Source: Sulfurimonadaceae bacterium (GTDB taxonomy: Bacteria; Campylobacterota; Campylobacteria; Campylobacterales; Sulfurimonadaceae). Taken from it: a DNA stretch of 38,438 nucleotides. The notes beneath the pieces are model-generated. The model did no database searches. It was given only the letters and a program-made list of their open reading frames with translations, and was not told the origin of the DNA. Location of the stretch: the NCBI GenBank assembly GCA_016744905.1, contig JADGDM010000004.1, positions 4,223-42,660 on the forward strand, written 5' to 3'. Both the position numbers and the translations under genes were made by a program. Below, in pieces: positions 1-8,147 of the stretch (within the stretch, counting starts at the first letter, position 1; every line of letters begins with the position of its first letter).

Positions 1-1
1 A

Positions 2-1735
2 TCCAATAAGCTGCTCTATATTGGCAAGGCGAAAGACCTATCAAATAGAGTACGTTCTTACTTTAGATTCACGCCAGAACTGGGTCCCAACAAGAATTTA
101 TCCCTACGTATAGAAAATATGATTTTGCAAGCTGTGTCCATTAATTATATCGTTGTTGATAGTGAACATGATGCACTAATTTTAGAAAATTCCTTAATAA
201 AACAACTCAAACCAAAATACAATATATTGCTGCGTGATGATAAAACCTACCCCTACATTTATATTGACTATACACAAGAGTACCCCCGTTTTGACATTAC
301 TAGAAAAATTATAAAAGGAAAAGAGATTAAATACTTTGGTCCATATTCAACGGGAGCAAGAGATATATTAGACTCTATTTATCAGACACACAAACTGGTC
401 CAAAAGAAAAGCTGTCTCAAAGGTAAAAAAGCATGTCTTTACTATCAAATTGAGCAATGTCTTGCACCTTGTGAGTTTGATGTAGCGCGCGCAGACTACT
501 TAGAAATCGTCAAAAGTGCCATTGACAAGATCAATAATAAAAAAAGCCTCGTTAAGGACTTAGAGAAAACCATGCATCTCTACGCTGAGAGCATGCGTTT
601 TGAAGAAGCGGGTGAGATAAGAGATAGAATAGAACGTATTCAAAAAAGTCAAAACTTTTCTTATATTGATATCTTATCTAATGAAAATTTTGATATTTTT
701 GCCATTTCAAAAAATGATCAGCGCGCTGTTATCTTACGCCTTTTTATGCGTAATGGGAAAATCATATCAAGTTCTTACGATTTTATAAATTTAAATAATG
801 GCATAGACATAGAGGAGAGTTATGAACGCGCCATCATAGAGTTTTATAAAAATGAAAAGCCCCCTATCATTTCAGAAATATTAATAGCCCATGACTTTAG
901 TGCAAAAAAACTTGTTGTTTCTCATCTTAGTGAGCTATTTGAAAAAAAAGCAAAAATCAGCTTTCCATTAAGGGGCAATAAAAAGAAGCTTATAGATTTG
1001 GCCCTCCTTAATACACAGGAGTTACTCAAAAATAGAAAAGAGAGCAGTGAAGAACATATCCTGCGTGAACTTCAAGATCTATGCCAATTAAGTGTTACTC
1101 CTTACCGAATTGAGACTTTTGACAACTCCCACATGGCCGCAAGTGCCACTGTCGGAGCAATGGTTGTTTATGAAAAAGAGCAGTTTGTCAAATCATCAAG
1201 AAGGGTTTATCACCTTGAAGCAAAAGATGAATATGGACAGATGAGAGAAGTCTTGGTGCGCAGAATCGAAAGTTTTGATAAAAACCCACCACCAGATTTA
1301 TGGGTGCTAGATGGAGGGACAACTCTTCTCAAACTGGCCCTAGATATACTTGAAAGTTTTGGAATAAATTTAGATGTGGTTGCTATATCAAAAGAGAAAA
1401 TTGATGCAAAATCTAAGCGCGCTAAAGGCAGTGCTAAAGATATCTTACATACTTCCTTTGAAAGCTTTAAATTAGACACCAAAGATAAACGATTACAACT
1501 CATGCAAAGAGTACGTGATGAAGCCCATAAAAATGCCATCAACTTTCATAAAAAAACAAAATTAAAAAATGATCAAGAGTCAAATCTGCTGAGGATAAAG
1601 GGTATTTCGAGTGCTAAAATTGCAAAACTATTAAAATATTTTGGAACTTTTGAAAATATTAAGAACGCCTCTTTACGTGAAGTATCTACAATATTAAATG
1701 AGAGAGATGCCAAGATTATTAAGAATGAGTACTAA
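2..1735 (+). CDS. uvrC: UvrABC system protein C (5' end outside window)
   Basis: This is the dual-incision nuclease subunit of nucleotide excision repair, acting with UvrA and UvrB in the cytoplasm. The reading frame is open from base 2, so the true start lies upstream; the first in-frame ATG at 119 is internal. The opening residues [18 protein letters not shown] are the GIY-YIG nuclease domain (3' incision). A UVR motif that binds UvrB lies near 560-640 ([17 protein letters not shown]). The C-terminal RNase H-like nuclease (5' incision) is marked by FDNSH and VLDGG with their acidic residues, and a helix-hairpin-helix ([20 protein letters not shown]) ends the protein. The next gene starts 74 bases downstream and appears to have its own promoter. 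Identification is secure; only the start is missing. Confidence 0.97.
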   Translation, partial: SNKLLYIGKAKDLSNRVRSYFRFTPELGPNKNLSLRIENMILQAVSINYIVVDSEHDALILENSLIKQLKPKYNILLRDDKTYPYIYIDYTQEYPRFDITRKIIKGKEIKYFGPYSTGARDILDSIYQTHKLVQKKSCLKGKKACLYYQIEQCLAPCEFDVARADYLEIVKSAIDKINNKKSLVKDLEKTMHLYAESMRFEEAGEIRDRIERIQKSQNFSYIDILSNENFDIFAISKNDQRAVILRLFMRNGKIISSSYDFINLNNGIDIEESYERAIIEFYKNEKPPIISEILIAHDFSAKKLVVSHLSELFEKKAKISFPLRGNKKKLIDLALLNTQELLKNRKESSEEHILRELQDLCQLSVTPYRIETFDNSHMAASATVGAMVVYEKEQFVKSSRRVYHLEAKDEYGQMREVLVRRIESFDKNPPPDLWVLDGGTTLLKLALDILESFGINLDVVAISKEKIDAKSKRAKGSAKDILHTSFESFKLDTKDKRLQLMQRVRDEAHKNAINFHKKTKLKNDQESNLLRIKGISSAKIAKLLKYFGTFENIKNASLREVSTILNERDAKIIKNEY

Positions 1736-1762
1736 GTAAGGCGATATTAGTAATTATTATGC

Positions 1763-1768
1763 TATATT
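1763..1768 (+). promoter_or_regulatory. Possible -10 element for the PAS/phosphorelay operon
   Basis: TATATT lies 41 bases before the ATG at 1810, in an AT-rich gap after uvrC with no clear terminator hairpin. Campylobacterota housekeeping promoters usually have a good -10 and no conserved -35, so this is plausible but weak. A clear ribosome binding site, AAGGTG, sits 6 bases before the ATG. Confidence 0.35.
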
Positions 1769-1809
1769 TACCGAGATTAAAAAAGTATGATTTTTATAAG
1801 GTGTGATTT

Positions 1810-2223
1810 ATGAGTAAAATAGAACCTATAGATGAAGAGTACCTTTTTCAAGGACGCGCGATTGTAAGCGAGACCGATGAAAAGGGAATAATCACCTATG
1901 CTAACAGAAAATTTTGTGAAATATCTGGATATATGTCCAGTGAACTAATTGGACAACCTCACAATATCATCAGACATCCTGATATGCCTAAAGAAGCATT
2001 TGTAAAGATGTGGGACACCATTAAAAGTGGACAAATTTGGACAGGACTTGTTAAAAACCTTCGTAAAGACGGTCTTTATTATTGGGTAGAAACGGAAGTT
2101 GTTCCTTCTTTAGACGAAAATGGAAATGTCACTGGATATGTAGCAGCGAGACGTCCTGCAAGTAAGAAGAATATCGAAGAAATTGCAAAAGTTTATGCTG
2201 CAATGTTACGAACTGAAAAATAA
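1810..2223 (+). CDS. Single PAS-domain protein, Aer/CetB-like
   Basis: A 137-residue soluble protein that is almost entirely one PAS domain. Its pattern is that of Aer-type energy-taxis sensors: a YANRKFCEISGY start, then NIIRHPDMPKEAF, then a W-x-G-x-V-K-N-x-R-K-D-G segment and a YYWVETEVVP strand. Aer and Campylobacter CetB PAS domains bind FAD, so a flavin or other redox cofactor is a reasonable inference, but no cofactor residue can be proven here. It has no output domain, membrane segment or methyl-accepting domain, so it must signal through a partner. It is the first gene of a co-directional run: the next gene starts 9 bases after its stop, followed by a hybrid kinase and a CheY-like regulator. 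The likely role is sensory input to that phosphorelay; alternatively it feeds a chemoreceptor encoded elsewhere. Confidence 0.8.
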   Translation: MSKIEPIDEEYLFQGRAIVSETDEKGIITYANRKFCEISGYMSSELIGQPHNIIRHPDMPKEAFVKMWDTIKSGQIWTGLVKNLRKDGLYYWVETEVVPSLDENGNVTGYVAARRPASKKNIEEIAKVYAAMLRTEK

Positions 2224-2232
2224 GGAAAGCCA

Positions 2233-4347
2233 GTGCTAATATACAACCATACTAAAGAATTTGTTGGAATCAATGAAGAGGGACTACGTGTTTTAGGTTG
2301 TGCAAATCTTAACGAACTATTAAATGAATGTTATGACTTTGCTGACCTTTTTGTAAAAAGACCTGGATTTATCCACAACTTTAAAAACTTCAATTGGATT
2401 GATTTTATCATGCACGCAGAGGCTGATGAAGCAAAAGCCATTGTACATATCAAGGGTAAAAGCTTTTCATGTCAAATAGAAGTAAAAGACTTTTCCCTCG
2501 TTGCTGACCCATCTAATAGTGCTTATGAAGTCATACTAACACATATCAAAGCAGTTAGTTCTGATGAAAGTGCAAAAATAGCACAAGAAGTATCAAGTAC
2601 TCCTCGTCCTGAACAACGAGAAAATGTATCCGTACCAGCCCCAATGATGGAACCTGATACATTTACTGAAGATGTTTTCAAAACAGAAGAAGTAGTTGAA
2701 GACAGCCTTATCCCTCCATTTGATGATACTGAAGAGGAAGAAGAAGAGGTCTCATTTCCACCAATTGAAGACAGTATTGAAGATTCTAATGCAGAATATG
2801 ATCCATATGATGTACCATCGAGCACTGATGAAACTGATGATAATATTGAATTTGATCCAACATCACTCGTTCCTGATTTTGACAAACCTCTAGAAATCGA
2901 AGATGATGTCTTTTTAGACAATGATGATGAAAATCCACTTGAATCATTAAATGAGGATGGCAAATTAGATATCAATTTTGATGATGAAGATGATTTTGTA
3001 TCTGAAGATACTGAAGAAGCACCAATGCTTGGTGATTATATTTCACACAAAGATGCTGAATATATTGACAATCTAAAAACAGACAAAAACTATCAATATG
3101 ATCCACATGTTGCTGCTGATGAATTGGGACTCCCTGTTGATTTAATTGAAGAATTTATCGAAGACTTTATACAACAAGCCCATGAATTTAATGATGAACT
3201 TTATGAGTCAACTGCAAAAGAAGACTACGATAATGTTAAAGTTTTATCTCATAAACTTAAAGGTGTAGCCGCAAATTTAAGAATTGAAGATGCATTTGAA
3301 GTATTAAGTATTGTAAATACTTCTGATGACAGAGAAGAGATAGAAGCCAATTTAAAACAGCTAAATAGAATTATTGCCAAATTAGAAGGAAAAGACCCCG
3401 ACGAAGTTATGGGTACGGCATCTACTTCACAAAAAGAACTTCTTGAACCAACGCCTGAAGAGATAAAAGAACCTTCAATTGAAGCACCTTTAGCCAGTCT
3501 TGAAGAGGATTTAGAAGACGATGATATAGACTTGCCTCCTATGCCCGAATTAGAAGATGACTCTGAAGATGATTTATATGCATTTAATGTTAAAGAAGAG
3601 GAAACTCCAACGCCTTCTATAGATTCTACTGAGGATGAAGATTTATATGACTTTGCGCCTATTGATTCTATCGAAGAAAATCTAAAAGAAGATGAAGCTG
3701 ATAATTCTGATGAAGATGATCTTTATGCTATGGATCCTATGGAGAAAGAAGATACCGATGATTTACTTCCTCCAATGCCAGAGACACCTTTAGAAGATGA
3801 TGACCTTTATGCACTAGAACCACTTGAGAACAAAGAAGATGAAAAAGAGGAAGAAGACGATTTACTTTCTCCAATGCCAGAGACATCAATGGATGATGAA
3901 GATCTTTATGCGCTTGACCCTCTTGAAGATGAAGGCGATTTACTTCCTCCAATGCCAGAGACTTCCACTGAGGATGATCTTTATTCAATGGATACTATTG
4001 AGCAAGAGAAGCAAGAAGAGGATACACCTGTAGTTAAAGAGATTATCAGCATAAACTTTGATTCATCTAAGGCTGCTAATGAGCTTGGGATAGATTCAAC
4101 TTTAGTACATGAACTGGTCGAGGATTTTATTATCCAAGCTAAAGATTTGAAACATGACTTAGAAATGCAAATTGAGGATCAAAACTTTACTTCTATTGCA
4201 CGTAATGCAATTATACTTAAGGGCGTAAGTGATAACCTACGAATAAGTGAAGTATCAGAACAGTTAACACTACTTTCAAATACACAAGATACGTCAGTTG
4301 CAAAAGATGCAATCACTAAACTATATCTTTATATAGATCAACTTTAA
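2233..4347 (+). CDS. Acidic phosphotransfer protein with one intact and one degenerate Hpt domain
   Basis: A 704-residue soluble protein starting at a GTG, with GGAAAG just upstream. The N-terminal ~105 residues look like a divergent PAS domain (LIYNHTKEFVGINEEGL). Residues about 285-390 form an Hpt domain with phosphoacceptor His340 in LSHKLKGVAANLRI. A long acidic linker (about 400-610) repeats the motifs LLPPMPET and DDLYAxxPxE. The last ~95 residues copy the Hpt fold (NAIILKGVSDNLRI), but Ile660 replaces the histidine, so this domain cannot be phosphorylated in the usual way. It sits between a PAS protein and a hybrid histidine kinase whose gene starts 9 bases later. The likely role is the intermediate His carrier of the relay, with the degenerate Hpt used for docking. 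The acidic repeats may be linear binding motifs or simple spacer; their function is unknown. Confidence 0.75.
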   Translation: MLIYNHTKEFVGINEEGLRVLGCANLNELLNECYDFADLFVKRPGFIHNFKNFNWIDFIMHAEADEAKAIVHIKGKSFSCQIEVKDFSLVADPSNSAYEVILTHIKAVSSDESAKIAQEVSSTPRPEQRENVSVPAPMMEPDTFTEDVFKTEEVVEDSLIPPFDDTEEEEEEVSFPPIEDSIEDSNAEYDPYDVPSSTDETDDNIEFDPTSLVPDFDKPLEIEDDVFLDNDDENPLESLNEDGKLDINFDDEDDFVSEDTEEAPMLGDYISHKDAEYIDNLKTDKNYQYDPHVAADELGLPVDLIEEFIEDFIQQAHEFNDELYESTAKEDYDNVKVLSHKLKGVAANLRIEDAFEVLSIVNTSDDREEIEANLKQLNRIIAKLEGKDPDEVMGTASTSQKELLEPTPEEIKEPSIEAPLASLEEDLEDDDIDLPPMPELEDDSEDDLYAFNVKEEETPTPSIDSTEDEDLYDFAPIDSIEENLKEDEADNSDEDDLYAMDPMEKEDTDDLLPPMPETPLEDDDLYALEPLENKEDEKEEEDDLLSPMPETSMDDEDLYALDPLEDEGDLLPPMPETSTEDDLYSMDTIEQEKQEEDTPVVKEIISINFDSSKAANELGIDSTLVHELVEDFIIQAKDLKHDLEMQIEDQNFTSIARNAIILKGVSDNLRISEVSEQLTLLSNTQDTSVAKDAITKLYLYIDQL
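3760..3965 (+). repeat. Intragenic repeat encoding LLPPMPET / DDLYA units
   Basis: Three near-identical units begin at 3760, 3859 and 3937 with gatttactt-y-ctccaatgcc, each followed by an acidic stretch and a DLY[AS] motif. Spacings are 99 and 78 bases, both multiples of three. A more diverged unit (DLPPMPELEDDSEDDLYAF) lies upstream near 3530-3590. The high DNA identity suggests recent in-frame expansion. Confidence 0.8.
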
Positions 4348-4356
4348 AGGAACACA

Positions 4357-7300
4357 ATGCAAATAGGGCTCAAGAACCGTCTAAGACTGATTAGTCTTTT
4401 TCCAATTTTAATACTCTTCACCATTGCGAGTTATTATGTATATAACTCTTACAACTCTTATATTGCTGCGCAATATTTACAAGCTAAGCTTACTGAGAAT
4501 AGAGAATTAAATAACATAATTGGAAATTTATCACGCGAACGTGGTATGACCGTTATGTATTTAGGAAATTCATCTCCAACAACACATAATTCTTTGATAG
4601 CGCAAAGAACAAAAACGGATGAGACTCTCGATTCATATGTTAACAACAATAAATTAAACCTAAATATACATGATCATGCACAGGGAGTCTCATCTTGTCA
4701 AGCATGTATCAATGAGAAAAGTATTGTAGGAACAATGCAAAGTATTATTGAAGCACGGCCACTTGTTGATTCTCAAAAACTAGAGTTTGAAGATATTTTT
4801 ACTGATATCTATGGTATTTCTCAAGCAGAAATTCTTAAAAAAATTGAACAAATTTCTGATATCCAAATTGATGAAGAGATCACTTCACTTGCATCAAACT
4901 ACTTAAATTTAGCGAGAGCAAAAGAATTTACAGCCGCAGAGCGTGACTTTATCTCTTTTGCGCTCGCTCGTTCAACTAAATTTGATCCAGAAGAGCTAAA
5001 TGCATGGTTATCCCTTATTGGAAAAGCCGATGCAATCAACTTTAAATCACTTCTTAATGATGCTGTTAAAGCAGGTATTCAAGAGATATTTGAAGATGAA
5101 GATAATGCAGAGTTATTTGAAGACATAACAATAGAGCGTTCAGAAATTATGCGTGCTGTTAATGATGGACTGTATGAAACTGATTCAGGAATATGGTTTA
5201 CTATGCTTTCAGAAAAAATCAATCTTATTGATGATTCTGAAGATATTATTCTTGAAGCTATGGATGCACGTGCATTAACTGTACAAGACAATGCGATTCA
5301 AATTCTTCTTGGTTCAATTGCTGTATGGGCACTTTCTATTTTCATTGGTGTCTTTGGTATGTTATTGGCTAATGATATTGCCAAAAATATCAAAAATCTT
5401 GAAAAAGTACTTAAACGTGTTGCAGAAGATACTCACGAAGGTGAAGGTGCTTCTGAAGCAATTAGTTCTAATATTAATCTTGATACTGCAGCGGGAACAA
5501 CGCAAGCATATCAACTGCTAGAAAGTGTTATTGAACAAACTCGACTAGATAAACAGTATGCGATGGAAGCTTCTGAAGCAAAATCAATGTTCCTAGCAAA
5601 TATGTCACATGAAATTCGTACACCACTAAATGGTATTGTTGGATTTACAGAACTACTTAAAGATACTGACTTACACGAAGAGCAGAGAGAATTTATTGAT
5701 ATTATTGAAAAAAGTTCTGAAAATCTTCTAGAAATTATCAATAATATTCTTGACCTTTCTAAAATTGAGAGTAACAAACTTGAAATTGAAGATATTGTCT
5801 TTAATCCTGTTGAAGAGTTTGAAAGTGCTGTTGAAGTTTATGCAGTTCGTGCTTCTGAAAAACATATTGATCTTGGCTGTTTCATTGATCCAAATCTTGA
5901 GAGTCCTATCAAAGGGGATCCAACTAAGATTAAAGAAGTTGTTATTAACCTCCTTTCTAATGCTGTTAAATTTACAAACAGTGGTGGAGCTATTAACGTT
6001 GATATCAGAAAAGTACCTTCAGACAAACCAAACTATATTAAGGTTAAATTTGAAGTCGAAGATAGTGGTATTGGTGTAACCAGTGAACAAAAAGCACGTA
6101 TTTTCGATGCTTTCTCACAAGCGGACAGTTCTATTACACGTAAGTTTGGTGGTACTGGACTTGGTCTAACTATTTCTAGTCGTTTCATTGAACTTATGGG
6201 TGGAGAACTTGATCTAGAGTCACAAGCGGGCAAAGGTACAACATTCTTCTTTACACTAGAATTTGAAGAGATTGAGACACTTAATGAATCAAATCGCGGA
6301 ACATTCTCTAATGTTAATGCAGTAGTTCTAGAAAGTGAAAGTAAAAAGAAGCGTCAAGACAAATACTTACGTGAATATTTAGACTTTTATGGTGTAAGTT
6401 ATACATCGTTTAAAGACATCAATGAGCTTAGAACACTTGAAAATCAAGTCAACTATGACTTATTATTCTTAGACTATGACTATACAAATGAAAGTGCATT
6501 AAGTGAATATGACAAGTCTCCAGAAGAAGTTGTACTCGTCACTAAATCATACTATATGAAGAAAATTGACTCACTTGGTCTTAATCTTTTTAAAGTTATG
6601 TATGAGCCAATGCAGGGCAGTAAAATCAAGACTGTTTTAGAGAACCATGATGTAGAATCATTTAGTAATAAAAAAGCTAAAAAACAGCGTCGTAAAAAAT
6701 TCGATGAGAAACACTCAAAATTTGATGCAAAAGTATTGGTTGCTGAAGACAATATCATTAACCAAAAATTGATTCGTCGTACACTTGAAGACTTAGGGCT
6801 TACAATTACTGTTGCGAACAATGGTCTAGAAGCATTTGAAAAACGTAAAAATGGTGAATTTGACTTAGTATTTATGGACATACAAATGCCTGTTCTTGAT
6901 GGAGTTGAAGCGACTCAAGAAATTCTAGAGTGGGAAGAAGATTTTAAAATTGCCCATGTCCCTATCTTGGCACTAACTGCAAATGCACTTAAAGGAGATA
7001 GAGAAAGATTTTTAGAAGCGGGTATGGATGAATATACAACTAAGCCGCTTGTACGTTCAGAAATCGTCTCTTTACTTAATCAATTTTTAGGTCACAAAAT
7101 TGTTGACCTTGCAAATACTTCTGCTGAAGCACCTTTAGAAGAAGAAGTCATTGCAGAAGAAGATACCATCATTGAAGAGATACCTGTAGAGGCTGTTCCT
7201 GATATTGATGAAGACACTGATTCAACAGTTGAAGATACTTTTGATTCACCGATGGAAGAAATCGAAATTGAAGAAACAATGGATGATGATATATTCACTC

Positions 7301-7710
7301 CATTAGAAGAAATTTCTGAATCTGAAGAAGTAACTGAGGAGGAAGTCATTATTCCAAAAGAGAAATATGACATTCTGCTTGCTAAAAAAAGCGCCATGGA
7401 AAGTAAACTATTTTCTCATATTCTTAGTGACCTGGGATATAACTATAAAGAAGCAAATGGCATAGAAAACATGCTCAATGAAATCAAAGAAAATGATTTT
7501 AAACTTATTTTAGTTGATAAAGAACTTACTGATTTAGATCTTAAAGAGTTAAGTAGTGCTATCAAAGAAGTTGATAGTGATTCAAGTATAGTATTAATGA
7601 TTGATCCAGCAAATTCTCAATCAGATGATGATGAGATGTACGTACATGAGATAATAAAAAACATTGTAAACAAAGACCTACTTAGACTTGTCTTTGAAAA
7701 ATTTATTTAG
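4357..7710 (+). CDS. Membrane hybrid histidine kinase, NIT sensor, HisKA-HATPase-REC with two pseudo-REC domains
   Basis: A 1117-residue sensor kinase. Transmembrane segment 1 is near residues 10-28 and segment 2 near 315-337, enclosing a periplasmic NIT-type domain ([13 protein letters not shown] near residue 60; NIT domains are named for nitrate/nitrite sensing). A CxxC pair, Cys114 and Cys117, lies in the periplasmic part. The HisKA domain has phosphoacceptor His418 in [11 protein letters not shown]. The HATPase has the N box ([10 protein letters not shown]), DSGIG and GGTGLGL. Residues ~651-765 form a receiver-like fold that has lost the acid pair and the Lys. The true receiver (~791-915) has acid pair Glu797-Asp798, Asp841 and Lys896. 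After an acidic linker, residues ~1001-1117 form a second degenerate receiver. Upstream spacing is 9 bases with an AGGA site. It probably passes phosphate to the Hpt protein just upstream. The ligand is unknown; nitrate/nitrite is only a family-based suggestion. Confidence 0.9.
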   Translation: MQIGLKNRLRLISLFPILILFTIASYYVYNSYNSYIAAQYLQAKLTENRELNNIIGNLSRERGMTVMYLGNSSPTTHNSLIAQRTKTDETLDSYVNNNKLNLNIHDHAQGVSSCQACINEKSIVGTMQSIIEARPLVDSQKLEFEDIFTDIYGISQAEILKKIEQISDIQIDEEITSLASNYLNLARAKEFTAAERDFISFALARSTKFDPEELNAWLSLIGKADAINFKSLLNDAVKAGIQEIFEDEDNAELFEDITIERSEIMRAVNDGLYETDSGIWFTMLSEKINLIDDSEDIILEAMDARALTVQDNAIQILLGSIAVWALSIFIGVFGMLLANDIAKNIKNLEKVLKRVAEDTHEGEGASEAISSNINLDTAAGTTQAYQLLESVIEQTRLDKQYAMEASEAKSMFLANMSHEIRTPLNGIVGFTELLKDTDLHEEQREFIDIIEKSSENLLEIINNILDLSKIESNKLEIEDIVFNPVEEFESAVEVYAVRASEKHIDLGCFIDPNLESPIKGDPTKIKEVVINLLSNAVKFTNSGGAINVDIRKVPSDKPNYIKVKFEVEDSGIGVTSEQKARIFDAFSQADSSITRKFGGTGLGLTISSRFIELMGGELDLESQAGKGTTFFFTLEFEEIETLNESNRGTFSNVNAVVLESESKKKRQDKYLREYLDFYGVSYTSFKDINELRTLENQVNYDLLFLDYDYTNESALSEYDKSPEEVVLVTKSYYMKKIDSLGLNLFKVMYEPMQGSKIKTVLENHDVESFSNKKAKKQRRKKFDEKHSKFDAKVLVAEDNIINQKLIRRTLEDLGLTITVANNGLEAFEKRKNGEFDLVFMDIQMPVLDGVEATQEILEWEEDFKIAHVPILALTANALKGDRERFLEAGMDEYTTKPLVRSEIVSLLNQFLGHKIVDLANTSAEAPLEEEVIAEEDTIIEEIPVEAVPDIDEDTDSTVEDTFDSPMEEIEIEETMDDDIFTPLEEISESEEVTEEEVIIPKEKYDILLAKKSAMESKLFSHILSDLGYNYKEANGIENMLNEIKENDFKLILVDKELTDLDLKELSSAIKEVDSDSSIVLMIDPANSQSDDDEMYVHEIIKNIVNKDLLRLVFEKFI

Positions 7711-7728
7711 TAGCATAAGGGAGATATA

Positions 7729-8109
7729 ATGGCAGATAAAAAATTAAGAGTTTTAGCAGTTGATGATGATATGATCAACCTAAAACTACTAAAGTCTATG
7801 TTAATGAAAGTACCAGATGTTGCTGAAGTTGTAGAAGCCAGAAATGGTGCAGATGCAATAGCTGTACTCAAAACAGACTCAGCGATCGATATTGTTCTTC
7901 TGGATATTATCATGCCTGTTATGGGTGGTATTGAAATGCTTAGAGTAGTACGTTCTGATGAAAGTTTGAAGCAGGTTCCTATTATTGTTTTAACAACAGA
8001 TGAGACAAAAAAAGGAGAAGCATTAGAGTGTGGTGCCAATGGATTTTTAATGAAACCAGTACGTGCATCAGACCTTGTAACAAAGATCACTACACTGGTT
8101 ACTTACTAG
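7729..8109 (+). CDS. Single-domain CheY-like response regulator
   Basis: A 126-residue receiver with no output domain. The acid cluster is in VLAVDDDMIN, the phosphoacceptor is Asp59 in IVLLDIIMP, the switch Thr is in IVLTTDE, and the conserved Lys is in LMKPVR. The ribosome binding site is strong (AAGGGAG, 6 bases before ATG), only 18 bases after the kinase gene. It is the natural last acceptor of the chain kinase His418 to receiver Asp841 to Hpt His340 to this Asp59. Without a DNA-binding or enzymatic domain it must act by protein contact, for instance on the flagellar motor or another enzyme; which target cannot be told from sequence. Transcription probably ends at the hairpin immediately downstream. 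Confidence 0.92.
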   Translation: MADKKLRVLAVDDDMINLKLLKSMLMKVPDVAEVVEARNGADAIAVLKTDSAIDIVLLDIIMPVMGGIEMLRVVRSDESLKQVPIIVLTTDETKKGEALECGANGFLMKPVRASDLVTKITTLVTY

Positions 8110-8114
8110 AATTC

Positions 8115-8145
8115 AATACTAAATGAGTTCAACTCATTTAGTGTT
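8115..8145. terminator. Bidirectional terminator between the relay operon and lon
   Basis: ACTAAATGAGTT (8118-8129) and AACTCATTTAGT (8131-8142) are perfect inverted copies around one base, so a stem of about 10 pairs with a short loop can form. It lies exactly between two converging genes, six bases past the CheY-like stop and three before the lon stop. T-rich sequence on either side is limited. Confidence 0.7.
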
Positions 8146-8147
8146 AC

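Noticed and set aside
1210-1542. Long antisense frames inside uvrC, the Hpt gene and the hybrid kinase
   Set aside because: They are low-complexity mirror images of real genes, with no ribosome binding sites and no family resemblance.
1730-1752. TACTAA/TTAGTA inverted repeat at the uvrC stop as a terminator
   Set aside because: Only 6 weak pairs with an 11-base loop and no T tract.
3760-3965. Direct repeats as a CRISPR-like array
   Set aside because: The repeats keep the reading frame, spacing is uneven (99 and 78 bases), and they encode a consistent protein motif.
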